A stretch of 64,000 bases of DNA from Symsagittifera roscoffensis (Eukaryota > Xenacoelomorpha > Acoela > Convolutidae), in contig NC_087064.1 of assembly GCF_963678635.1 (NCBI RefSeq), positions 74,614,390-74,678,389 on the forward strand, given 5' to 3'. The translations under genes were made by a program, and so were the position numbers. Numbering within the stretch: the stretch's first letter is position 1; every line of letters begins with the position of its first letter. This document shows positions 32,621 to 42,403 of the stretch, one piece after another. The notes beneath the pieces are model-generated. The model was not told the origin of the DNA and did no database searches. It saw only the letters and a list, made by a program, of their open reading frames with translations.

Positions 32621-34711
32621 ATGGACAGAGTTTTGTCCGGGGAGTCGAGAAACATCTCAGACAACTTGGAGTATGATGTTGGAGAATCAGTCGACTCAAG
32701 TGTTGACTCGGGACCCCAGTCCTGGGACAACACGTCTGAAACAACTTCCAATTCCGATATATCAGAGATCGCAATCCACTCCTTATTGGTAGACTGGAAG
32801 CAGCGTGGGCTGGACCGAGAAACACATCAGGATCCAGACAGGGACAGATACACCTCAGATGAAGAGGGCACTGTGGTAGATAATGCCGCAGACGAGCTCG
32901 AGCTGATAGCAGTTTCGAAACGCCCAACCAGATTGCTGCCACATGGTACGGTCGTCCGTACCAATCTGGAACCATCTGTGCAGGAAGCGACGCCTTTGAA
33001 AAAGATATGGTGTGTCAAGTTGATGGACGATGCTCATGCTCCGGAGATAATGAGTGGGCAAATGAACGTGGTGAAGACGTATTTGAAAGCCAGGTACAGG
33101 CTGTCGGATCGCCTAAGGGCTCAACGAAATGATAGAATGACGAGCAGTCTGAAGAGATGGATCGAGAATGGAGCACCTGACAAGGGAGATTTGGAAAAAG
33201 ACAGCTACAAAATCCTGAAGCAATTCTACCTGAAGCGAAACGACTTGTTGTACCTGAACAAGGACGGAATCGTAGCCTGCAAACGGAAAGAGGAGGACAA
33301 GGTCCTCTATAAATACAATTCAATAGTGTTACCACAATTGTACCAGACCGAATTGCTCTTTCGCTCACATGATCAGATGGGCCATCAAGGCGTGGACAAA
33401 GTGTATAACAGGATACAGAAAAGATTCGAATGGCCGGGATTGAAGAAGGCTTGTGAGAAGTGGATCGCAGCATGCCTGTCATGTCAGCAGGCGAAGGATC
33501 CCAGGAAGCTGAGGTTCCCCCTACAGTCAATAGAGTCGTCAGGTTTCAACGAAGTGGTGCAAATTGATCATCAGAAAATCTGTATGACAGCAACGGGCTA
33601 TAATCAGGTGCTGGTAATGATCGACCATTTTACGAAGTATGCGGAGGCAGCACCCTGCATGACAGCATCGGCGGAAGAAACATGCGATCATTTGATAAAT
33701 GTGTGGATAGCGAGGCATGGCTGCCCCATCACGTTCCAATCGGACAATGGCAAAGCGTTCGTGGGCGATCTCACGAAGGAGTTGATGAAAAGGTCGCAGG
33801 TAGCGCAGGCCCACTCGACCACTTATCACCCGCAAACTAATGGCCTAGTCGAGAGGCAAAATCGCACACTGGTATCCATGCTGAGAGTCTATTGCTCGCG
33901 TTACATGGATGACTGGGACAAGCACTTGCCGCAAGTGATGGGTGCTTACAACAGCACGGAGCATTCCACCACGGGAATAAGTCCGCACATGATGTTAACG
34001 GGTCATGAAAAAGCGATCCCGTTGACGTTTTTCTACCCTGAATATGAGGGGAAGAGGACAGCACCGCAAACGTACGTGCGGGATGTTATTAGAAGACAGC
34101 AGGACCTCAATGACTTATGCAGGAGGAATACGCAACAGGCGCAGATTAGACAAAAAAAGAGGTTTGACAAAAGGACAGCTGATGCGAAGGCCTACTCAGT
34201 TGGCGACTACGTCTGGGTGTTCCAGGAAGTGGTTCCACCAAAAGGAACCAAGAAATTATTAAAGAAATGGCGTGGTCCATTTCAGATAACAGAGGTGCAC
34301 CAAGGAGGTCGTTTTTATCGATTGAGCACTGGAAGAGCAGCTCATTACGAGAATATCAAACCACACAATGCCTCGTCAGAGGATTGGTGCATCCCAGCGG
34401 ACATGCAAGAGGGAGACTATTTGATAGTGGATCCTGCTTGTGAAGTGAATGAAAGGGGTACTCGCGACAAGAACGACGGGAATGAGGTGGTGGACAATTG
34501 CGATCTACCACTGGATCTCGAGTTGACCGAGCGAGTAGAGGTGGACGATGAAACTCTACCTTATGCCGAAGAAGACTGGGACTGCCCGGAACAAACCGAA
34601 ATTGACAAAGGAATACAGCCTGACTTTCCTCTCACTATGGAAACACGCCAAAGCAAGAGAGGAAAAAACCAGAAGAAATACAATCCGTACGGCGAGGACT
34701 TGCGATGCTAG
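32621..34711 (+). CDS. Integrase of element E
   Basis: 696 codons in the same phase as the RT frame. An acidic linker occupies the first 230 residues. The zinc module is H250, H255, C285, C288. The catalytic triad is D316 (VQIDHQKICM), D375 (QSDNGKAF) and E411 (NGLVERQNRTL), giving the exact D,D-35-E spacing. A helical region and an SH3-like segment (KKWRGPFQITEVH, then RLSTGRAAHYEN) follow, then an acidic tail ending in a basic patch. The protein would insert element cDNA into the chromosome. The stop TAG at 34709 overlaps the start of the post-pol ORF. Confidence 0.92.
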   Translation: MDRVLSGESRNISDNLEYDVGESVDSSVDSGPQSWDNTSETTSNSDISEIAIHSLLVDWKQRGLDRETHQDPDRDRYTSDEEGTVVDNAADELELIAVSKRPTRLLPHGTVVRTNLEPSVQEATPLKKIWCVKLMDDAHAPEIMSGQMNVVKTYLKARYRLSDRLRAQRNDRMTSSLKRWIENGAPDKGDLEKDSYKILKQFYLKRNDLLYLNKDGIVACKRKEEDKVLYKYNSIVLPQLYQTELLFRSHDQMGHQGVDKVYNRIQKRFEWPGLKKACEKWIAACLSCQQAKDPRKLRFPLQSIESSGFNEVVQIDHQKICMTATGYNQVLVMIDHFTKYAEAAPCMTASAEETCDHLINVWIARHGCPITFQSDNGKAFVGDLTKELMKRSQVAQAHSTTYHPQTNGLVERQNRTLVSMLRVYCSRYMDDWDKHLPQVMGAYNSTEHSTTGISPHMMLTGHEKAIPLTFFYPEYEGKRTAPQTYVRDVIRRQQDLNDLCRRNTQQAQIRQKKRFDKRTADAKAYSVGDYVWVFQEVVPPKGTKKLLKKWRGPFQITEVHQGGRFYRLSTGRAAHYENIKPHNASSEDWCIPADMQEGDYLIVDPACEVNERGTRDKNDGNEVVDNCDLPLDLELTERVEVDDETLPYAEEDWDCPEQTEIDKGIQPDFPLTMETRQSKRGKNQKKYNPYGEDLRC

Positions 34712-35655
34712 AAGAAATCGACCTTGTGAACGATATGGATCAAGATTGGATCGACGATCGATCAGAACCGGAAGTGGAGTTCGAACCAGAAGCGGAACAG
34801 ACTCATGAGCAGGAACTAACAAATTTGCGCGTGCTCGAATGGCTCCATGATCTGCCGACAGATCCAAAAGAGACGATCCTGACGATTCAGGACGTCGATA
34901 AAGACGGCGTCAAATACATCAGTCATGACAATACCGAGTCCAACTGGGTCGCCCCAGATGGTCCTCTACGTGTTCCACAATCCAACCTCGATCTCGTAGA
35001 CTCTGGGCGATCGACGGGGACGTCGATGGATATTTTTGTCCGGGGAGTGGGGGTAGGACTCACCCACACCGAAAATCTGATAATAAAAAAATTGAAATCG
35101 GCAAGAGAAACCGGAGAACTAGAGACAGAGGGCGAGAATGCTAAAAAAACACCTTTTGGACGAATCTTTTAATCGTATTTTGATCTACCGAACCATTATT
35201 CGAACAATATCGTCATAACGGACAGCGATTTCATACTCACGGAACGCACGTGCGCCATAGTGATAACCGCGGACGTAAGCTTCAAAACAGCACTAGCGGC
35301 TGACTTCAAAAGAGAGTATAAAAATATCGAGTTTTTGTGGAAACAGAGGCCTGGTGTGGGAGGGATGATAGCGCTTCCCCCTGTTGCATCATAGATACCA
35401 GGGAAATATTTGTGCTTCCTGGTTACCAAGGCCACTGATAGGCAACACGTAGATCCAAAGAGCTTGGTATTGGCCTTGACTCGACTTAGGGATTTTTTGG
35501 TTGAGAGAGGAGTGACCTCTCTCTCGTTGCCAATATACGATCCTAATAGGGGAAAGCTACATCCGAGAGAGTTGTACGCACTTGTACATGTGATATTTTC
35601 AGAGACTGACATAGAAGTTTACTTACATAAAAAATACTATCTGAGCATATGCTAA
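34705..35655 (+). pseudogene. Post-pol macrodomain-like ORF of element E
   Basis: One frame of 317 codons starts at an ATG that overlaps the pol stop. It is broken only by in-frame TAA at 35170 (codon 156) and TAG at 35392 (codon 230; copy A has CAG there). Residues 1-100 are acidic; 105-140 contain the block conserved with copy A (STGTSMDIFVRGVG, then GLTHTENL). From about 170 to 312 the alternating strand/helix pattern resembles macro domains of the YmdB/TARG1 type: IVITDSDFIL, AIVITAD, ADFKREYK, GKYLCFLVTKATD, LRDFLVERGV, SLSLPIYDPNRGKL, then a helix and a last strand EVYLHKKYY. The GCG loop and the Asn-rich binding loop are replaced, so ADP-ribose binding is doubtful. It could instead be an env-position accessory protein of unrelated origin; fold recognition would decide. 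Confidence 0.6.
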
Positions 35656-36128
35656 GAATTGCGCTCGGCGATAAGTGGTTTTTATTAAGTTACTCGATAA
35701 GAATTAGAGTCAAGTTTTAGGTTAGGTTAGGTTTTAGGTACAGTATTAGGGATTATGTTTTTATGTGATAGTGTAGGTGTGTGATGTTTATGTGTTTATG
35801 TTATGTTATTGTTATGATATGTTTTATGTTTGTGTCATAATAGACCTGGGGTACTCCAGGTCATCAAGGTGACAGCGCACATTCGTGCTACTCTGACAAA
35901 GGTAAAGGTGGACGATCCACCTTGGTGCTAAATTTTTACATCAGAATTGAAAAAAGAATTTCAATGGAGAGTTTTAAAGAATTGAATGATGTTGTCTCCA
36001 AAAATGATGGTTCTAAGTCGCGACTTGTTTTTTAGATCTTGATTGATCGAAGATTGTTTATTGAATCCATTGAATCGAAACGACACAGGAATTACACGAC
36101 ACGAGAACAAGAATCAAGACGATAAGAA
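35656..36128. other. Non-coding gap between element E and U ORF1
   Basis: 470 bp with no gene. The first half is T/G-rich, with a short run of ttagg-like words near 35726 and many tatgtt repeats. The second half holds a cluster of perfect hairpins (35843-35965) and a 5' leader before the ATG at 36129. No LTR counterpart of this stretch occurs upstream of element E. Confidence 0.6.
35843..35965 (+). ncRNA. Candidate structured RNA: hairpin cluster
   Basis: Within 123 bp are a perfect 7-bp hairpin (35843-35862, gacctgg/ccaggtc), a weak gcac/gtgc stem (35877-35888), a perfect 8-bp hairpin (35905-35923, aaggtgga/tccacctt), a T-rich single-stranded run aaattttta (about 35930-35938), and a 7-bp terminal hairpin (35946-35965, attgaaa/tttcaat). 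The order of stems, T-run and terminal stem resembles small nuclear or spliced-leader RNAs with an Sm site, but I do not recognise a family. It could equally be a termination or packaging structure of a neighbouring element. Confidence 0.3.
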
Positions 36129-39100
36129 ATGGGTGACACGAACGAACTCATGGAATTTCTCTCAGCGAGTCTAGGAGCGACTCTAGACGAGATCTATCAG
36201 GGGCTGATCGATTGTGATTTCACACGAGAAGACCCGGGGTTGGCGATGTTTGTGGTCGCGCTCCTTAATGCACTAGGACGTGAGGGTCGAGGGAATCGCA
36301 CTACGGAAGTCGTGTTGATGTTGGCCTTCGGTGAGTCCGGGACCGCCGAGAGAGGCCGAAACCGACTGATGAGATGGAGGCGTGGAGAAATGTCTGGCCA
36401 CGACCTGGCTCGTGAGCCAGGACTAGGTGAGCAGAGGGACCACCGGCTAGGTGAGATGCCCTTACCAGTCCAACCGGCGCAGCCACTCATCGGAGCGAAG
36501 AGACAACGTGATGGGCCAGGCCCGTCACATTCGGTCGACTCTCCTACAGCTGCTCCTCCTTTGAAGAAAGTGAGGGTGAGTGAGATAGAGATCCAGACGT
36601 CGGAGACGATCGAGACGCTGGAAAAGAAGACGAAAGATCAGAGCGAGCTGTGTGCCAAACTCCAGGAGTATAGGGCAATAGCTCGAGAAAGAGACGAATG
36701 GAAGAAGAAATACGAAGATCTTCAGGTGGCTTATAAGGAGGATGAAATCAAACACCTGAAGGAGCTGTATATGGCGAAGGTGAGCCAAGTGTCACCGGAA
36801 GTCCTGGCGAGCTCCTCGACCTCACTCCGACATGTGGACTTGAATGGATTGCCTCATGACATTACCTTTGGACCTTTGAACACCCGGTCGCTCACCGATG
36901 TTCGAGATAGGACCCGGGAAAGGACACCACGCGCTCGCAAGGGCAAATTCCAGACAGAGAACAAGCCCAATAACAAGCATCACAAGATGTACAGGCAGTT
37001 CGCTAAACCACCCGGTCAAACTCCTGGCGAGTATTCGAGGGACTACCCCCGAACGACAACAGTGGTTGGAGACGATAAGAGATATGGGAAACTGAAGGCC
37101 CCAATAGGCGATGGCCTTTTTGCAGCTTATGATCCCTTGGACATGAAGGCTGCCAAGTATCTGATTGTGGCCGGCTCCGATTAACTCTACACGCCCCGTT
37201 CTCTCTTTTGGCCCGATGTGATTTTCTTGACGGCACCTAAATTGGACTGGGGACAAGCAATCGGCATGATGATAAGTGTGCGAAGGGTGGTCAGTATGGA
37301 GCCGCAGGTAATAGTGGTTGCAGGCTCAAATGATCATCTGCAAAGCAGGGGCTTATTGTCACGTCTGACGGATGGGTCGATCCCGAGTAACGAGGTTATA
37401 GGGGAGGCGATAATGACACTGCTCTCGGCGATGGCTGAGGTAGAGGCAGCAGCAAGACAACGCTTCACCATGAATGTGGTGAAGGTGATCTTTGTGTTGT
37501 CACCAGGGTACGCTGCATTACCAGAACCCCTCCAATTTGTATATACAATGGTCACAACAATAGCAGAGGGGAGGTTCAATGTGATAATTCCTGCCCCAAA
37601 CAGAGTAGTGGACCCGGACAATTACTACCCGTCCCGATCTGAGCTTCCCGCCGTTTAGGCTGACATTTCGAATGCCATACAGGGGCTCAGAGATTGTAGC
37701 ACAACTCGGTTGGTGCTAGATGAGGTTCTGGGGTTGGAGCTGTCCAACTTCGCCAGATTGCTGAAGTTAAGACCAGGGGTAGATGACGATCATCTGTTAG
37801 TACAACAGGTGGCTGATGATCTCTGGTTCAGACAGATGGATCATGCAGAGAATGAGCAGGGAAGGATGATCAGAAAGAACATGACGTCAGCGGAAGAGGA
37901 CCTCATGGCAATGGCTTTGCGTACGAAGCCGCACAACAACGTATGGTTGTATTTGTCACCGAGGCTGTGCACCTTGGGCGAGGACGCGTTCGAGCATGCG
38001 CCGGCAATAATTAAAGAGATACACGCGTATCTAAAGAATCTATTTGATGCCCGGGAGTTAGATGGAGGCAAGATGTTGAAACTGATGCAGGACGTTAACA
38101 CGATGTCGCTGGACAAGTTCCAAGCTGACGTGCTGGCCACTAAGGCACAGTATGAACGATCAGATGCTATCTTGGGTGGAATGGGAGTGGGATGGACGCC
38201 ATCTTTCCTATCGACGTGCTATCCGAAGGCATCTAGGAACCTGATCGCGAGTTTCGTCAAGGACATCAGGAAGTTGTTGATTGGCCTGGTGCTAGCCTTA
38301 TACGTGACATTTGGTCATGAAAACTTTGTGAAAGGACCGGCAAACCTCTTTACCCAAGCGTTGGCAGATTTGAGATTGGATGGACTCCTGACTCTGATTG
38401 CCATGACCTACGGTCGACTGGGTGACTTGCTTGTGCTGTTGCGTTACCCTGAACAGCTCCTGGGAACAAGTCGCGAGTTCAATGCGCAGTTGGAAACCGC
38501 CTCGCTCAGGAAGATGAAGGATTGGAGGACTCTCCTGCTTCAATACCTCTTGCAACAGAACAGAAGCGTCACGGGAGAAGACAAGGTGGCGACGAACGCA
38601 GGCGAATGTAAGCAGTATTGTGGCATGCCCTTACTGACGGACTTGGCTGTCATGATGCGGATCGATCCGTTGGCTCTGGTCCACGGACTGCGGGAATTCA
38701 TCACAGTGGTGTATGGACCGGTGATAACTTTCGCGTTCCCGGACGTACCAGTAAAGGCATACAGGAATTCGGTGTTGTATGTCAACCTGGTCTCAGTCGT
38801 GGATTGTTCCGTGCTGAATTGGGTAGAGCAAAGTGAACTGAGAAGGCTGGCTAGCGACGATAGGCTGTTCGGAAGAATAGCAGAGCCAGGCTGGGTGTTG
38901 ATGGACTTCAACAATCACTTCAAGTGCCGAATGGGCCGTGAGGATCTGTCCCACATCCAGTTTAACCCAAAACTTTGGAATTTGAGACCAGTGGTGAAAG
39001 ATACCGGAGAGGCTGTGAGAGTACCTCAATTGCCAGGAGCCTACACACACGCGAAAGAGAATCAGCAAACATGGCTTCCTAGGTCCAGGCCGCTGCCGGA

Positions 39101-39761
39101 CCAATGCCCTCGATATCCACCGATAAGGAGGATGTTGTTGGGAGTCACATCTCCCATCATTGCCCCTCGCATCGGAGCAGCTCGTGATGCAGAAAAGAGA
39201 ATGTTGAAGTGGAGTGAAGGGATGGAGCCGCGCTTCATCGGCTGGAATGTGGCAGCCGCGCACACATTCGACTTCTCATTTCCTGATGCTTGGAGTAGGA
39301 AGAAGATCAAGGCACTACCTTCCAGGAGACCAGAGGTCTCGGCCGAAATGTGGAACGAAGTGCATTCTCCCACGGATGACTTATCAAGACTGAAGTGGTT
39401 AGGAGAAGTGAAGGTAGTGATGATGGAAGTGGCAAAGGAGAGCAGAGGGGGCTCATATATAACGATAGAGGACCTAGCACCACATGGCGAGGAATCCGTA
39501 GAATTCCTGGTGAATGATGAGTTGTTTTATCATGCAGGAGACATGACCGTACCGGCTCGGCCGGACTCGGGTATAGACTCACGACAAGGACCTTCAGGAC
39601 CCAGGCCGAAACCTGAAGCGGACGACGATGAATTGATGGATCAGGACGATAACGATGACGAGACCGGAAGTAAGACGCAAAAACCGGGAGAGACCGATCT
39701 AGGAGCATTGGAGAGGGACTTGCTAGAATACCGGTTCAGTGAAGACGACGATGGGAGTTGA
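36129..39761 (+). pseudogene. U-family ORF1, one frame with two stops
   Basis: The ATG at 36129 opens a frame of about 1,210 codons, interrupted by TAA at 37182 (codon 352) and TAG at 37656 (codon 510) without any phase change. Residues 1-100 are helical. About 160-225 is a charged coiled-coil stretch (ETLEKKTKDQSELCAKLQEY). About 320-540 alternates strands and helices with the hydrophobic blocks QVIVVAGSND, KVIFVLSPGYA and NVIIPAPNR, which recalls a degenerate Rossmann-like or SGNH-like fold (weak). The C-terminal two thirds are helical, and the last 80 residues are acidic. The decayed copies at 49-60 kb are homologous along the length. No RT, integrase, transposase or helicase motif is seen. 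Function is unknown; a mobile element protein is inferred from copy number and decay. Confidence 0.65.
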
Positions 39762-41647
39762 TTGAAGCAGTCAAGGAACAAAAAGACTTTGCAACACTAG
39801 GGAGACTGAAGTCGTTCCAATATGTGTCTGGCATACCGGGGATGGCGTATAATCCCTTCGTGAATGAAGAAGCCAGGGAAGCGTACTTCGACTATGAGCA
39901 AGTCATAGTACTCAATTTCTGGGTTGAACGGATTAAAGAAACTGGAATGCTGATGGTGGAACAACCCAAGCTGGGAATTATCTTGGAAGAACGAGTGGTC
40001 GAACCCTCGGTTCCCGAGCTAAAGGGGCAAGTGAGTTTTGATTGTGGTTCTTGGGACGGTCCCTTGAAGACCAGTCTAGTTACGATGTGGGAACTCATGA
40101 AGCCTTCCTGGTGTCCTCATCCTAACGCCGGCTTAATCTGGGACATGACAGCGGATGTCATGTTAGACCGGGATGATGACGCGAGTCTACATGATCTGGC
40201 CATGATACACCATCTGCTGGCCATGAAGTTGACGAAGCAGAAGAGCAATCCATCCACGGAGCTGCCTGAGGAAAGTCCATCGAGCGATTGGTTGAAGCAA
40301 GGCACATGCTTGGCTCAACAAAGTAGGATGGAAGGGCCTGTTTGCAACTTGGGACACTGCCTGATTACGCTGAGCGAGCAGCATCGACAACTGGCACGAT
40401 TGTACGGAAGATTGAGCATGTCAGATAAGAGTGCCATGGAGTTGGTCGCAGACTGCCATGGGGTGACAGACGTAAACTTGATCACAGCCCTGGGATTTTG
40501 TAGCATGACGAGTTCGATAGAATCGCTTGAGCGCCTAGAACGTGCCCATGAGCTAGTGACGTCCCTCAGCGTGGAGGTATTCCCTGGAGCGTTACAGACA
40601 GAGCAGAAGATTGGGGGCTGGCGAGAAAATCTAGAAAATGAAATGAATCTGAAGGATAGTGAAGCCTATCACAGACCTACTGGTTCAAAATATATGGTGG
40701 GTTCAAGCTCCGCGCCATACTGTAATAGCAAGTATCCTACGCACATGCTGGTAATGGATGCGAGGACGAAACAGAAAGCGAGTGGAGCCTTACCCACTGA
40801 ATTCCCCACAATAGAAGAAAAAGACGACTTACATAGAATTCTGATGGAGGTGGAACCGTTGCTGGGAGCCTCAGGGTATCGGACCCGAAGGAACATAGTG
40901 AGAACCCATGGGGAGTATCCTTGCCACTGCTTGGCGCAGACGTTGTGGTACCCCAAACGCGGGAATCTAATGCTAGTATGGGACGTGGAGGAGTTGTACT
41001 CTACGGGGTTGCCCGATCAGAATCAACAGGTGTCAATCGTGGTGGTTAGTGCCATGCTGGCAGTGAGATGGCTGGAGGCTAACGCGGACACAAATGACCA
41101 GGAGACGGCCGTACCGACTCCTGAGCAGCTGAGCAACGTGAAGATGAGTCGTGAATTGGATCTTTTCAGAACCACCTGCAAGGTTCTGAGGATACCTAAA
41201 GCCATTGAAAGAATATGGTCAAGGCAAAGATTGATGCCTTGGTTCCGTGCAGTGATGACATCATGGATGTATGAACGCGCGAAGCGTCACATGTCGAGGA
41301 ACACAGAAGCCTATCAATCTTTCCAGCTAGATATAGGACCAGGAGCCTATAAGAGAGCATTCTTGACGCACAGAAACGCGGTCACCACAGCGGTGAAGCG
41401 GGTAGCTGGAGCGCCTTGTGTTACTGAAGATGAGAAGAAAGAGGTCTTAAGAGCTGACCTAGAACGAAACGTGAGCCTATGTCTTCACAACAGCTTTTGC
41501 AGGAACCGGGAGCAGAAGGTGAATGTGGCTTGCTACCTTGTTGCAAACCGAGGCTGTTGGAGCAGGAGAGTTGGGGCACGGCCCGCAACTCCATGGACAT
41601 GCTGGAGAAAGTGTTGGAAGACAGCGAAGATCAAGATGGAGAAGTGA
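39758..41647 (+). CDS. U-family ORF2, unknown protein
   Basis: 629 codons, open, in the -1 phase relative to ORF1 and overlapping its stop (TTGA). The first in-frame ATG is near 39842, so translation from here needs a non-ATG start, a frameshift from ORF1, or the junction is an indel. Conserved blocks shared with the decayed copies include FQYVSGIPGMAYNPF, SWCPHPN, PCHCLAQTLWYP, VVVSAMLAVRW and PWFRAVMTSW, showing protein-level conservation despite strong divergence. The Cys/His block PCHCLAQT is the only metal-site-like motif. I do not recognise the family. Confidence 0.65.
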   Translation: MIEAVKEQKDFATLGRLKSFQYVSGIPGMAYNPFVNEEAREAYFDYEQVIVLNFWVERIKETGMLMVEQPKLGIILEERVVEPSVPELKGQVSFDCGSWDGPLKTSLVTMWELMKPSWCPHPNAGLIWDMTADVMLDRDDDASLHDLAMIHHLLAMKLTKQKSNPSTELPEESPSSDWLKQGTCLAQQSRMEGPVCNLGHCLITLSEQHRQLARLYGRLSMSDKSAMELVADCHGVTDVNLITALGFCSMTSSIESLERLERAHELVTSLSVEVFPGALQTEQKIGGWRENLENEMNLKDSEAYHRPTGSKYMVGSSSAPYCNSKYPTHMLVMDARTKQKASGALPTEFPTIEEKDDLHRILMEVEPLLGASGYRTRRNIVRTHGEYPCHCLAQTLWYPKRGNLMLVWDVEELYSTGLPDQNQQVSIVVVSAMLAVRWLEANADTNDQETAVPTPEQLSNVKMSRELDLFRTTCKVLRIPKAIERIWSRQRLMPWFRAVMTSWMYERAKRHMSRNTEAYQSFQLDIGPGAYKRAFLTHRNAVTTAVKRVAGAPCVTEDEKKEVLRADLERNVSLCLHNSFCRNREQKVNVACYLVANRGCWSRRVGARPATPWTCWRKCWKTAKIKMEK

Positions 41648-42403
41648 TGGAATGAAGATGACCAAAGAAGAGAAGAGAAGGAGAAAAAACTTGATTGTCT
41701 TTGTGTGCTAAAACTTAAACCAATCAACCAAGTTTTGATTATTGAACTTGTGAAACTTTCTGTTTTGATCTAGTTTGGTCAAACCAAACTTTGAAAATGT
41801 TGCAATTGTTAAAATTGTTGAAATTCTTGATTTTAGTTATGGCTATTTATGTATGTATATGAGGAATCTAGGTGAGTATATTTACCTATTTATTCACGAC
41901 TGAAGTTTTTAACCTGTGTAAGACACAAATTCACTGTGTAGCGACATGGTAAGTTTCAGTAAACTCGCTCGGGAAGGGTGGGTAACTCAATAACTTTCCT
42001 AGCCACAGAGTTTCTTAGTTTTAATATTGAAAGGACCGCATAAATAACTGATTATACTTGGTGAGTAGTGTTAAGTTAAATTTAACGGGTGCGTGGCCGT
42101 GCCACGTCCCACTTTTTAATCACAAAGAGCGAAAAGATGTTTTATGGCAAGACGACGTAAAGTAGTCAGAAAATTTTTTTTTATCTAGGACACTCCTCAT
42201 GGTGCAAATTTTGTGAAAATGTTGAAAGGCAGTGAGATGTAGTACGATGCAATTTGTGAACACGTAGTGAGTTGAGGTGGGTAGATAAATTTCATTTTCT
42301 AATGCGATTTGTAAGATTGATTACAGAAAACTGGATAACTACTTGACGATAACCCGGTGTTATGCGATCAATAGGGACATTGATGGGGACTGTCCGGGGA
42401 GTA
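41648..42403. other. Non-coding region 3' of U
   Basis: About 750 bp of AT-rich sequence following U ORF2. No reading frame is supported. It would include the 3' UTR or end of the U unit, but it does not match the 3' flanks of the decayed U copies; the s2 repeat begins at 42404. Confidence 0.5.

Larger units (their letters stand above)
24778..35655 (+). mobile_element. Ty3/Gypsy-type retroelement E, best preserved copy
   Basis: The plus-strand element holds, in order, an acidic ORF, a coiled-coil ORF, gag capsid with two CCHC knuckles, protease, RT, RNase H, long linker, D,D-35-E integrase, and a post-pol macrodomain-like ORF. Gag and pol share one reading frame. Damage is limited: a 1,471-bp tandem duplication that shifts phase by one, stops at 29909 and 32615 in pol, and stops at 35170 and 35392 in the post-pol ORF. 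No LTR pair was recognised between the 24.0-24.8 kb region and 35.7-36.1 kb. Confidence 0.92.

Noticed and set aside
35720-35745. Arthropod-type telomere repeat (ttagg)
   Set aside because: Only two or three imperfect units in T/G-rich DNA; not a telomeric array.
24016-36128. LTR pair for element E
   Set aside because: The leader (24.0-24.8 kb) and the 3' flank (35.66-36.13 kb) share no long match by eye, so LTRs are not called.
39743-39761. Programmed -1 frameshift site between U ORF1 and ORF2
   Set aside because: No slippery heptamer or evident downstream pseudoknot in the overlap; kept only as an open question.
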